This document shows, piece after piece, positions 7,883 through 15,338 of a stretch of 64,000 nucleotides of DNA. The stretch spans positions 1 to 64,000 of the forward strand of contig JAEYPF010000002.1 in the NCBI GenBank assembly GCA_023411115.1. Direction: 5' to 3'. The notes beneath the pieces were generated by a model that made no database searches, was not told the origin of the DNA, and worked only from the letters and a program-made list of their open reading frames with translations. This stretch comes from Methanobacteriota archaeon (lineage in GTDB: Archaea; Methanobacteriota; Methanobacteria; Methanobacteriales; Methanobacteriaceae). A program made the position numbers and the translations under genes. Position 1 is the stretch's first letter. Each line of letters opens with the position of its first letter.

Positions 7883-9169
7883 ATGAAAAAAATTTCGCAG
7901 AAACTTCAAGGAAAACATGTGAAAATAATATTATTATTTATATTCACAGTTGGAATGTTTATAGCACCTGCTGCAGCAACCTGCAATATTGTGGTTATAA
8001 CAGATCCTACAGGAAAGGATCCAAATGGAGCAGCCGCAGGAAGTATGTCATTCCAGAATAACATGTTCCAATCAACATTTATATCTTCACCAACCAATCA
8101 TTTCGCTGTTCTCTCCGGGGGTGAAGGTGCATCAATACCCAGATTGCAAGCTATTGTAGCATCTTTACAGGCTCTTGAATCTGGCGCATCACCATCAACA
8201 GCGGCATCCCTTGCAAACAATTATCAGGGGATCAGGATCATGGTTGGAACCGCTACACAGGGTGCAGCGGTAGGAGGATCATTCGATGTTTACGTGGTGA
8301 CTGTAGATAACAATGGAACAATTAAAGTAACTCCTTACTCAGGAGGACTTGCGGTTTTACCTCCAGGAACAAAAGGAGCTATTATTCACTTAAGAAATAC
8401 AGAAGGTAACCCCATGTATGGAACAGCTACCGCCGTACGTCAAGAAACTGCAGTAAATATTGGTAAAATGATAAGGGATGGTTATTCAGCAACTTACATA
8501 TTGGGAATGGCATTTAAGGAAGTATCAAATGACGCAGGTGAAAAATACGGTGGTGGTGGAGTAAATCTGGTTTCAGGAATAACCACTGGAGACATGTTTA
8601 CCCCGAAAACATTGAATACCACAGGTTACCCGATGAACGATCCATATTCCAAGGTCAGTACATCTGGTGATGGATGGAGTATAGGTTATCCTTCAGCAGA
8701 ACAGTATACAACTGATCCAGTTGACGGATCACCACTTAAAACCATATATGCTTATGATGCACTAATAAATGCAATTACAGTTACAGGTCAAACAGTACAG
8801 GTCTCAGTTTATGGAACTGACGATATTGGTATTTCAGAAACTACCCAGGAAATCGTAACTGCATCTGTAAAGAAACATGGATACAGCAATATAGAAATAG
8901 CAAACAGTATTAATACAGCAATAGATAACGGACTTCTTGTGGGTGTTAACCGGGTGGAACCTAAGGATATAAATATCAGACAGAATTCAAGAGCGGTAGG
9001 TGTTTATTTCAAACCTCTTGGTAACGATAGATCATCACCCCCATGGAATTTACCAATAAGCTCTTCAATTTTAGACCTTATTGGAAACATTCAAACCGCA
9101 ATAGGGCTAATATTAGTACTCCTTGTTATGTTTAGAAGTACTTTAATTAAATCATTTATGAAAGGTTAG
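7883..9169 (+). CDS. Exported, C-terminally anchored conserved protein next to pseudomurein genes
   Basis: A 428-residue protein with an N-terminal signal-like helix (IILLFIFTVGMFIAPAAA, near residues 15-32), a large Gly/Thr/Ser-rich extracytoplasmic part, and a C-terminal membrane helix (AIGLILVLLVMF) ending in basic KSFMKG. No catalytic motif was recognised. The topology implies a protein displayed outside the membrane, facing the wall. It is 7 bp downstream of the POTRA-like gene. The pairing with pMurE and MraY-like genes suggests wall assembly or envelope organisation, but no function is established. Confidence 0.6.
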   Translation: MKKISQKLQGKHVKIILLFIFTVGMFIAPAAATCNIVVITDPTGKDPNGAAAGSMSFQNNMFQSTFISSPTNHFAVLSGGEGASIPRLQAIVASLQALESGASPSTAASLANNYQGIRIMVGTATQGAAVGGSFDVYVVTVDNNGTIKVTPYSGGLAVLPPGTKGAIIHLRNTEGNPMYGTATAVRQETAVNIGKMIRDGYSATYILGMAFKEVSNDAGEKYGGGGVNLVSGITTGDMFTPKTLNTTGYPMNDPYSKVSTSGDGWSIGYPSAEQYTTDPVDGSPLKTIYAYDALINAITVTGQTVQVSVYGTDDIGISETTQEIVTASVKKHGYSNIEIANSINTAIDNGLLVGVNRVEPKDINIRQNSRAVGVYFKPLGNDRSSPPWNLPISSSILDLIGNIQTAIGLILVLLVMFRSTLIKSFMKG

Positions 9170-9229
9170 ACCCTATACCTTTTTATTTTGAATATATCAA
9201 AAATTTAATAAAACAATAAAGTGATTAAT

Positions 9230-9577
9230 ATGGCTTTAATTTTAATACGTGCAAATAGTCAGGGGAAACTGTTAAATGCCCTTGCAGATATTGAAAGACA
9301 TGCTGATTTAAAAATAGCTGGAAAACCCCGGATGCTTAACCCTCAAATTGCAGACAAAACAGCAAAAGGGATTATTAAACAGAATTTGAGGACAAGTTGT
9401 GAAGTAGCAGCTCTAGTAAAAGTTTTAGAGGATACAACAAAAAGCATAATGCAAATTAAAAAAATACACCCCCCTGCCCATCTGGTTGTTATAAGTGACG
9501 AATATAAAGAATTTGAAGAGATTAAGCAGACATATAATAGATTACCTGTATTAAAAGGGTATTATTCGCCTAAATAA
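9230..9577 (+). CDS. DUF356 family protein
   Basis: A small soluble protein (115 aa) matching the methanogen DUF356 family, with the typical opening MALILIRANSQGKLLNALAD and the segment LKIAGKPR. The function is unknown. The start is set at ATG 9230 because GTGAT (9221-9225) lies 4 nt upstream; the GTG at 9221 is part of that ribosome-binding site. It follows the pseudomurein and exported genes in the same direction after 60 bp. Confidence 0.85.
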   Translation: MALILIRANSQGKLLNALADIERHADLKIAGKPRMLNPQIADKTAKGIIKQNLRTSCEVAALVKVLEDTTKSIMQIKKIHPPAHLVVISDEYKEFEEIKQTYNRLPVLKGYYSPK

Positions 9578-9593
9578 ATAAAGAAGGTAAAAT

Positions 9594-10277
9594 TCATTTT
9601 TTCTTACTTTTACTGTTTTCAGTTTTAATTAAAAGATCTCTTATTAAAAAACCTATTAAACCTCCAACAAAACCAAAAAGGGCAAGTATTAATATAGCGC
9701 CGCCCATTTCAAAGATGACTGTTTGTACAAAAAATATATCATCAAAAGGGATATTGCCTCTGGAAATCAAAACTATTAAAGCAGCGATTAGACCCATTAC
9801 AGCCCCATTTAAAGCTCCATCTTCACTTTTACCACCAGCTATTAAAGATACAACCAGACCGCCGATTAGCAGTAACAGCAAAGTATAATTTTGATCTGAA
9901 AATACAAAGGTAGGGATTACCACAATTAAAATTCCTATAATTATTGCTAGAGCTCTTAATAATAAGCCATTGGGCATTTCAAAGTTATTCAGCATATCTT
10001 TATTTTCAGTTTTAGCAGAGCCAGTTTTTCTATTTTTAGCATCCTTCGTCATTTTATCACATGATTTACAGTATTTTTCACTTGCAAGACGTTCAGTTCC
10101 ACAATCAGGGCAGATATTGATCTCATTTATGGGATCTAATTCTTCATCTATATGTGAATTAAAATTTTGAATATACCTGAGTGGACCGCCACACTGACAC
10201 ATTTCAAAATCCTCAGGCTTTTCTCCTTTTTTAAGGGTGTAATAACCACCACATTTTTCGCAAATAAGATAAGACAT
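9594..10277 (-). CDS. Zinc-ribbon membrane protein (DUF5518-like)
   Basis: The N-terminus carries two zinc ribbons: CEKCGGYY followed by CQCGG (residues 6-30) and CPDCGTERLASEKYCKSC (about 55-74). After a basic linker come four hydrophobic helices with Gly-rich motifs (GGLVVSLIAGG, GAVMGLIAALIV, GGLIGFLI), typical of the small DUF5518-type membrane proteins of methanogens. The C-terminus is basic. The function is unknown; it is convergent with the DUF356 gene (17 bp apart). Confidence 0.75.
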   Translation of the reverse strand: MSYLICEKCGGYYTLKKGEKPEDFEMCQCGGPLRYIQNFNSHIDEELDPINEINICPDCGTERLASEKYCKSCDKMTKDAKNRKTGSAKTENKDMLNNFEMPNGLLLRALAIIIGILIVVIPTFVFSDQNYTLLLLLIGGLVVSLIAGGKSEDGALNGAVMGLIAALIVLISRGNIPFDDIFFVQTVIFEMGGAILILALFGFVGGLIGFLIRDLLIKTENSKSKKK

Positions 10278-10361
10278 TTAAACACCATTAACTGAGATAA
10301 TACACTATTATTTAATTTTTGAGGTTAATAAATATTTAATGAATTGGAATAAACAACTGAT

Positions 10362-11027
10362 CTAACCCGAATTGACCATCTTTTTTGTCTTTAAAATAAT
10401 CATCATAATTCCCGGAAACAAAACAGCCCCTGCAAAAGCAAATAAAAACGAATTAATATGGGCCGAATAAGCTCCGACAGCTGCATAGACTACAGATATA
10501 CCTAAATTAGATATTGTAACCATAAAAATAAAACGGCTGATTTTCATGCGGCCGATTCCTGCAAATAAAACTGAAGTTTCAGCAAGTAATGGAATTGAAC
10601 GTGAAATAATAATTATGAAGTCTCCATATTTTTTTTGAAGCGACTCGAACCTTTGAATTTCCTTTTGATTCACGAATCGTTCAGCGGCACCACGCCCAAA
10701 TCTTGCTCCAAGCCAGTACCCTATCAAACAGCTAACTGTCATGCTTACAACAGAAAGAACCGTTCCCCATACAAATCCTAGAAAATATCCGCCGGCTGTA
10801 CTTACGACACTAGAAGGAACTGGAGCAACAATATCAATGGATAATAATATTCCAATGACCAAGCTTGTAGCTAAACTGGTAGGTGAGGTCTGGAAAAAAT
10901 AATTAGTCCAGTTCTCTAAAAAAGTACCGAATAAGATAAAAGGAATTAGAAGAAGAATTATAACTATAAAAGCTAATAATAACCATTTAATATGTATTTG
11001 ATCCCTTAAGTTCAAGTAATTTTGCAA
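10362..11027 (-). CDS. DedA/VTT-domain membrane protein
   Basis: A polytopic protein of the SNARE-associated/VTT (DedA, TVP38) family. It has the re-entrant motif region PSSVVSTAGGYFLGFVWG and GYWLGARFGRGAAERF, then ISRSIPLLAETSVLFAG. Members are thought to move lipids or support proton-motive-force-linked envelope functions. A GTG at 11036 is in frame but is part of AAGGTGA. The TTG at 11027, 5 nt after GGTGA, is the more likely start. Confidence 0.82.
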   Translation of the reverse strand: MQNYLNLRDQIHIKWLLLAFIVIILLLIPFILFGTFLENWTNYFFQTSPTSLATSLVIGILLSIDIVAPVPSSVVSTAGGYFLGFVWGTVLSVVSMTVSCLIGYWLGARFGRGAAERFVNQKEIQRFESLQKKYGDFIIIISRSIPLLAETSVLFAGIGRMKISRFIFMVTISNLGISVVYAAVGAYSAHINSFLFAFAGAVLFPGIMMIILKTKKMVNSG

Positions 11028-11093
11028 ATTAGTCACCTTATTAAATTAAAAATATGACGCATTAAAAATCTAATATTTTGAGATATTTTAATT

Positions 11094-11138
11094 GCCTGCG
11101 AAATCGAAGATTTGGCGGTTCAGAAAACAGAGTTTTCT
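11094..11138. repeat. Two-hairpin repeat array downstream of the thioferritin gene
   Basis: AAATC-GAA-GATTT (11101-11113) and AGAAAAC-AGA-GTTTTCT (11122-11138), both perfect with 3-nt loops. The second sits in the linker GGCGGTTC...TCAACGCC, which can pair as an outer stem. The same GGTTCAGAAAA...TTTTCTTCAAC module recurs at 35180 and 51013. Confidence 0.75.
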
Positions 11139-11157
11139 TCAACGCCGAAAATTCAAT

Positions 11158-11709
11158 TTATCCCAGGAATTTAGACACGAAAGGAGATGTATCTCCTCTT
11201 CTAAGGAAATGTCCAGATGGTCCTTCCCCCAGAAATTCTGAAAACCATGATTCATGTTGAATTTCCTCATGCAAGATTGACAGAGATAAATCATATGTTC
11301 TGTGATCTTTACCTGCAGTCATATTACAGATGTTTGTATACTGTTTCACAGCACACCTCTCAGCATTCACTAAAACTGTTAACATTGCCGTAATATCTGT
11401 TGGGTCTTCAGGTAAAGCTGCTGGTGGGCAGCCCGATATATCATGGAACGTATTCATATGTTCGGGTAGTTTCCCACCTAATTCATAGATACGCGGTACA
11501 AGCGCCTCAAAATGGTTTCGATCCTCAATACGTGCTGTTTCTGCAATTTCTTTTATTCCTTCGCCTTCTAAACCAATTAAATTAATCCGCAGCAAAGTAT
11601 AATAATAAAACGTTGTTAACTCTGCAGCTGCATTTTTTACCAGAAGCGTTAAAAGTTCATCAACATCAATTCCTGTTGCTTCCACCATTTCTCGAGTGAC
11701 TTTGGCCAT
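11158..11709 (-). CDS. Dps-like thioferritin (DPSL), ferritin fold
   Basis: A four-helix ferritin-like protein with di-iron ligands E30, E62/H66, E117 and E149/H152. Two extra cysteines, C94 (ISGCPPA) and C119 (NAERCAVKQY), are 25 residues apart, the hallmark of archaeal Dps-like thioferritins. These form dodecameric cages that store iron while consuming peroxide. AAGGAGGT lies just before the ATG. The gene is followed downstream by the DedA-type gene, with a hairpin repeat between them, and preceded by a ZIP transporter gene, all on the minus strand. Confidence 0.88.
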   Translation of the reverse strand: MAKVTREMVEATGIDVDELLTLLVKNAAAELTTFYYYTLLRINLIGLEGEGIKEIAETARIEDRNHFEALVPRIYELGGKLPEHMNTFHDISGCPPAALPEDPTDITAMLTVLVNAERCAVKQYTNICNMTAGKDHRTYDLSLSILHEEIQHESWFSEFLGEGPSGHFLRRGDTSPFVSKFLG

Positions 11710-11807
11710 ATTTTTATACCTCCTTTTAATAATTATTTAATAAAATTTATTACTTTATGTTATATAAATTTATAATTAATGTTACTTTCCTCCAGAAGGC
11801 CTAGTTA

Positions 11808-12617
11808 CTAACCAAGAGCCACATCAAGAATCATCATTACTGCAAATCCTACCATTGCCCCCATAGTAGCTAAATTTGTGTTACCATCTCGTTGAGACTC
11901 AGGTACAACTTCTTGAACTACTACGAAGATCATAGCACCTGCAGCAAAGCCCAAAGCATATGGCAAAAGAGGTTTTGAAAAAATGACTGCTGCAGCCCCA
12001 ATGACACCAGCAATAGGTTCAACCACTGCCGACAACTGTCCGTACCAGAAACATTTTAAACATGACATGCCCTCACGTCTAAGAGGCATAGAAACAGCCA
12101 TTCCTTCTGGAAAATTTTGAATTCCAATACCAATAGCCAGAGCTATAGCTACTGGCAATGTAGCTGATGGAATTCCCGCAGCAACTGCACCAAATGCAAC
12201 TCCCACAGCCAGGCCTTCAGGAATATTGTGAATAGTTATAGCAAGAATAAGTAAAGTAGTACGGTGCCAGCTAGTTTTAATTCCTGAAGCTTCTTTTACT
12301 GGCAGTCCAATGTGAAGATGAGGGATAATTTTATCTATCATTCCCAGGAATATTCCGCCAATAAGAAAACCAGCCGCAGCAGGAACCCAGACAGGAATAT
12401 TTTGACCTACTGACATCTCAATTGCTGGAACTAACAATGACCAAAAGCTTGCAGCTATCATAACTCCCCCTGCAAATCCCAGTGCTCCATCAAGCATTTT
12501 TTTATCAAAATTTTTTGCAACGAATACCATGGCTGCACCAGCAGCAGTCATTGCCCACGTAAATAATGTTGCAAGGAGAGTTTGGGTCAAAGGATGAAGG
12601 TTATGAAATAAATCCAT
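11808..12617 (-). CDS. ZIP family divalent metal transporter
   Basis: Eight predicted membrane helices, with the two ZIP metal-site motifs HNIPEGLAVG and QNFPEGMAVS in helices 4 and 5. The GufA/ZupT-type length (269 aa) fits. It imports Zn, Fe or related divalent metals into the cytoplasm; the specificity cannot be read. An inverted repeat at 12693-12711, next to the likely TATA element, suggests metal-dependent repression. The neighbouring thioferritin supports a metal-handling group. Confidence 0.9.
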   Translation of the reverse strand: MDLFHNLHPLTQTLLATLFTWAMTAAGAAMVFVAKNFDKKMLDGALGFAGGVMIAASFWSLLVPAIEMSVGQNIPVWVPAAAGFLIGGIFLGMIDKIIPHLHIGLPVKEASGIKTSWHRTTLLILAITIHNIPEGLAVGVAFGAVAAGIPSATLPVAIALAIGIGIQNFPEGMAVSMPLRREGMSCLKCFWYGQLSAVVEPIAGVIGAAAVIFSKPLLPYALGFAAGAMIFVVVQEVVPESQRDGNTNLATMGAMVGFAVMMILDVALG

Positions 12618-12692
12618 ATCAATAGCCCCCGAAATTGTTTAATACTTAAAAATGGAATAGGTATTAATAAAAAATATAGAAGTGTTTGTATT

Positions 12693-12711
12693 AACAGCCG
12701 AAATAGCTGTT
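12693..12711. promoter_or_regulatory. Candidate operator of the ZIP gene
   Basis: AACAGC-N7-GCTGTT lies about 75 bp before the ZIP start and just downstream of a minus-strand TATA-like TTATATTTAA (12711-12720). That is the position where a repressor would block transcription initiation. The stem is only 6 bp, so this is tentative. Confidence 0.4.
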
Positions 12712-12903
12712 TAAATATAATATTCTCATAAATATAATATTATTTTTATTATTGTTATGATTTATATTTCTCTATAGATATTTGAAACTATCTTAAAAAT
12801 ACAAATAATCTAAACAAGAAAGTTGTTCAAATTAAAATAATACATACAAAATGAAACAAGTTATTAGAATATTAAAAACAATTAAATAAGATTAATAAGC
12901 CCT

Positions 12904-13070
12904 CAAACACAAGTGTTTGGGGCATGCAAAGACTGGAAGTCTTTAAAATCTACGATTTTGAGACTCAGGAAACGAAGTTTCCTAAAGTTTCGTAAACATT
13001 AAAATGCTTTGCATTTTAATAAGCATTCACAATCTTCGATTGTGATGCACAAATTAATTTTATTAATTTG
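12904..13070. repeat. Array of seven consecutive hairpins, mostly with 3-nt loops
   Basis: Seven near-perfect hairpins follow one another: CAAACAC/GTGTTTG (12904-12919), AAAGACT-GGA-AGTCTTT (12928-12944), AAAATC-TAC-GATTTT (12945-12959), AGGAAAC-GAA-GTTTCCT (12967-12983), ATTAAAATGC-TTT-GCATTTTAAT (12998-13020), CACAATC-TTC-GATTGTG extended by GCAT/ATGC (13023-13048), and CAAATTAAT-TTT-ATTAATTTG (13050-13070). Six have exactly 3-nt loops; the first has a 2-nt loop. A weaker GTTT-CGT-AAAC lies at 12987-12997. Stem sequences differ from each other, while pairing is kept. The array fills the gap downstream of PAN and ends 2 nt from a C/D box sRNA. Confidence 0.85.
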
Positions 13071-13072
13071 TA

Positions 13073-13130
13073 AGCCTCAGATCGCCCATCATTCATCACG
13101 GATCAGAGCTCATAGGGTTCATCATTGGCC
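13073..13130 (-). ncRNA. C/D box guide sRNA
   Basis: Read on the minus strand, all four boxes are perfect: C AUGAUGA (13119-13125), D' CUGA (13103-13106), C' GUGAUGA (13093-13099), D CUGA (13077-13080). The guide spacers are both exactly 12 nt (ACCCUAUGAGCU and AUGAUGGGCGAU) and the D'-C' linker is 3 nt. Flanks GGCC (13127-13130) and GGCU (13073-13076) pair as a terminal stem. This matches the canonical symmetric archaeal 2'-O-methylation guide bound by L7Ae, Nop5 and fibrillarin. Targets should be methylated opposite the fifth guide nucleotide from D or D'; I could not assign the rRNA or tRNA sites. Confidence 0.9.
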
Positions 13131-13196
13131 TAAAAATAGATTTTAAATTATAAAATAAATAATTTATGGAATTAAAAATAAAAAAGAATTGAAAGA

Positions 13197-14429
13197 TTAA
13201 CCGTACATTACACCGGCTTCTCTTCTAACTTCTTCTTCCTTCTCAAGACCTACAATTTTATCAATTGCATCCATAAAGTCATTCATTGAAACAGAGGATT
13301 TTTCTTCCCTTATTGCAAACATTCCGGCTTCTGTACAGATAGCTTTAAGATCAGCTCCAGAAGCTCCTTCTGTTAATGATGCAACAAGTCTGATATCCAC
13401 TTCTTCGTCTAAGGACATATTTTTAGTGTGGATTTTTAAAATCTCCATTCTACCATCTTCATTTGGAATTGGGACTTCTATGAACCTGTCAAATCTTCCA
13501 GGACGTAAAAGTGCAGGGTCTAATATATCAGGCCTGTTGGTTGCTGCAACGATTCCAACATCTCCCCTGGCTTCGAATCCATCCATTTCTGCAAGTAATT
13601 GCATAAGTGTCCTTTGAACTTCTCTGTCACCACTTGTTGAACTTTTAAGCCTCTTTGCTGCAATTGCGTCTATTTCATCGATGAAGATTATACTTGGTGC
13701 TTTCTCTTTTGCAAGTTCAAATACACCTCTAACTAGCCTTGCACCCTCACCAATATATTTTTTAACAAATTCAGATGCAACAATTTTTATAAATGTTGCA
13801 TTGGTTTCATTTGCGACTGCTTTTGCAAGAAGGGTCTTACCTGTTCCTGGAGGACCGTATAAAAGTACTCCTTTTGGTGGTTCAATTCCAATATTTGTAA
13901 ATAATTCTGGTTTTTTAAGTGGTAATTCTACTGTTTCTTTAATTTCTACAACTTGCTCCTCAAGTCCACCAATTTGTTCGTAGCTTACATCTGGTTTTTC
14001 TTCTACTTCCATACCACTGATTAAAGGATCTTTTTCAGAAGGCAGAACATTTACTATGCTAAATGTTTGCTGATTTAAAGCAACTCTTGAACCTGGTTCC
14101 AGTGCTTTCTTATCTAATAAACGTGAATAACTTATAACGAAATGAGGTCCTGTGCTGCTTTTTACAACAAGTTTTCCGTCTTCTAAAACTTCAGTTATAG
14201 TAGCCACTACAAGTGGAGGGGACCTAAACCTTTCAATTTCGCCTCTTAGAGATTTTACTTCTCTGTCGAGTCTCATTTTTTCATTTTCAACTAAAACTTT
14301 GTCTTTTTCAAGCTTTCTTACTTTCCACATTAAATTCCTTTTAGTTTTAGTATTCTCCTCTTTTAGGAGTTTTATTTCTCTTTTAAGATCTTCAGTTTTT
14401 TTCATTATATTTCGGGACATGTCTTCCAT
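13197..14429 (-). CDS. pan: Proteasome-activating nucleotidase (PAN)
   Basis: An N-terminal coiled coil (residues 1-75), an OB domain, then an AAA ATPase with Walker A GPPGTGKT, Walker B IIFIDEID, the second region of homology ATNRPDILDPALLRPGRFDR, and a C-terminal helical subdomain. The final residues MYG form the HbYX motif that docks into and opens the 20S proteasome gate. It unfolds proteins for degradation. Length (410 aa) is normal. AGGAGTGA precedes the ATG. The proteasome subunits are not in the window. A C/D box sRNA and hairpin array lie downstream. Confidence 0.96.
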   Translation of the reverse strand: MEDMSRNIMKKTEDLKREIKLLKEENTKTKRNLMWKVRKLEKDKVLVENEKMRLDREVKSLRGEIERFRSPPLVVATITEVLEDGKLVVKSSTGPHFVISYSRLLDKKALEPGSRVALNQQTFSIVNVLPSEKDPLISGMEVEEKPDVSYEQIGGLEEQVVEIKETVELPLKKPELFTNIGIEPPKGVLLYGPPGTGKTLLAKAVANETNATFIKIVASEFVKKYIGEGARLVRGVFELAKEKAPSIIFIDEIDAIAAKRLKSSTSGDREVQRTLMQLLAEMDGFEARGDVGIVAATNRPDILDPALLRPGRFDRFIEVPIPNEDGRMEILKIHTKNMSLDEEVDIRLVASLTEGASGADLKAICTEAGMFAIREEKSSVSMNDFMDAIDKIVGLEKEEEVRREAGVMYG

Positions 14430-14850
14430 GATCCTAATTCACTCCTGAAATTTTTATTAAATTGAAAATATTTATTAATTATTTCAGTCATATTTTTGTT
14501 TTAATAATATTTAAATATTGAGGGTATACAATATAATGGAAAAGTATAATTCTGTTGTTCCAAAATCTTCGATTTTACTGGCAATAAAGTATGATTTTTC
14601 AGTTTAATCTAAAATTATAGAATTTTGATAAATTTTAGCTTGTAAGAAACATTTAAAATCATAAATTTCAGTGTAAGTAAAGACAAAAGCAAAACTTTGT
14701 CTACATGGCATATATTAATTAAAACCAATTATAAATGTTATAAAAAAGAACAAAAACACGTATAAATACTTAAATAAGAACTGTTATTCTTTTATGCATT
14801 ATTTAATTATTATTATTTACGTTTACAATAAAAAATACAAAGTGATGAGC
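14430..14850. promoter_or_regulatory. Divergent promoter region between pan and the MBF1 gene
   Basis: About 420 bp without a gene. It contains a single family hairpin AAAATC-TTC-GATTTT (14562-14576) and a second inverted repeat AGACAAA-N8-TTTGTCT near 14680. TATA-like AT-rich stretches lie near both genes. No other element was recognised. Confidence 0.5.
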
Positions 14851-15306
14851 ATGAGATGCGAAATATGTGGAAAGAAAGTCGAAAACCCAGTGAAAACAAA
14901 AATTGAAAGCTCAGTAATGCTTACCTGCAATGAATGTGCTAAATTCGGGAAAGTACAGAGAGAACCACCAAAAGCAAGAAAACCGAGGCCTGTAAGAAGA
15001 GCTCCGAGATTCAGAGAGCCTTCAGAAGAAGTTCTTGAAGATTATAATAGTATTATAAGAAAAGGCAGAGAGAAAAAAGGATGGACTCGTGAAGAACTGG
15101 CTGAAAAAATATATGAAAAAGCATCTGTCATTAACCGGATTGAGTCTGGAAAGATGGTTCCTGATATTAAACTTGCAAAGAAACTTGAAAGGATTCTAAA
15201 CATAAAACTCATAGAAAAAACTGAAGATATGAAACCAGAAGATTTAGGGCCTTCAGCTAGAAGAGGAGCTACAATTGGGGATATAGCTCGAATTAAAAGG
15301 AACTAG
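14851..15306 (+). CDS. Archaeal multiprotein bridging factor 1-like regulator (zinc ribbon + HTH)
   Basis: An N-terminal zinc ribbon (CEICGKK, CNEC), a basic Pro-rich linker (KARKPRPVRRAPR), then an HTH_3 domain (KGREKKGWTREELAEKI, SVINRIESGKMVPD). This is the archaeal MBF1 (TIGR00270-type) layout. The protein binds TBP, ribosomes or both; in archaea its role appears to be linked to translation and transcription. ATG 14851 is chosen over earlier in-frame starts because GTGAT lies 4 nt upstream and the zinc ribbon begins at the next residue. Confidence 0.9.
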   Translation: MRCEICGKKVENPVKTKIESSVMLTCNECAKFGKVQREPPKARKPRPVRRAPRFREPSEEVLEDYNSIIRKGREKKGWTREELAEKIYEKASVINRIESGKMVPDIKLAKKLERILNIKLIEKTEDMKPEDLGPSARRGATIGDIARIKRN

Positions 15307-15338
15307 CTTAAACTTTAAAATAAATTTCATTTCTTTTT

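Noticed and set aside
11078..11260. 60-residue plus-strand frame over the hairpin repeat and the thioferritin end
   Set aside because: No homology, antisense to a clear gene, and partly composed of the palindromes.
12904..13070. CRISPR array
   Set aside because: Units are hairpins with different stem sequences and no conserved direct repeat or constant-length spacer; no cas genes are in the window.
12904..13070. Conventional intrinsic terminators
   Set aside because: Hairpins come in chains without U-tracts on one side, several lie in leaders upstream of genes, and one lies inside a coding sequence.
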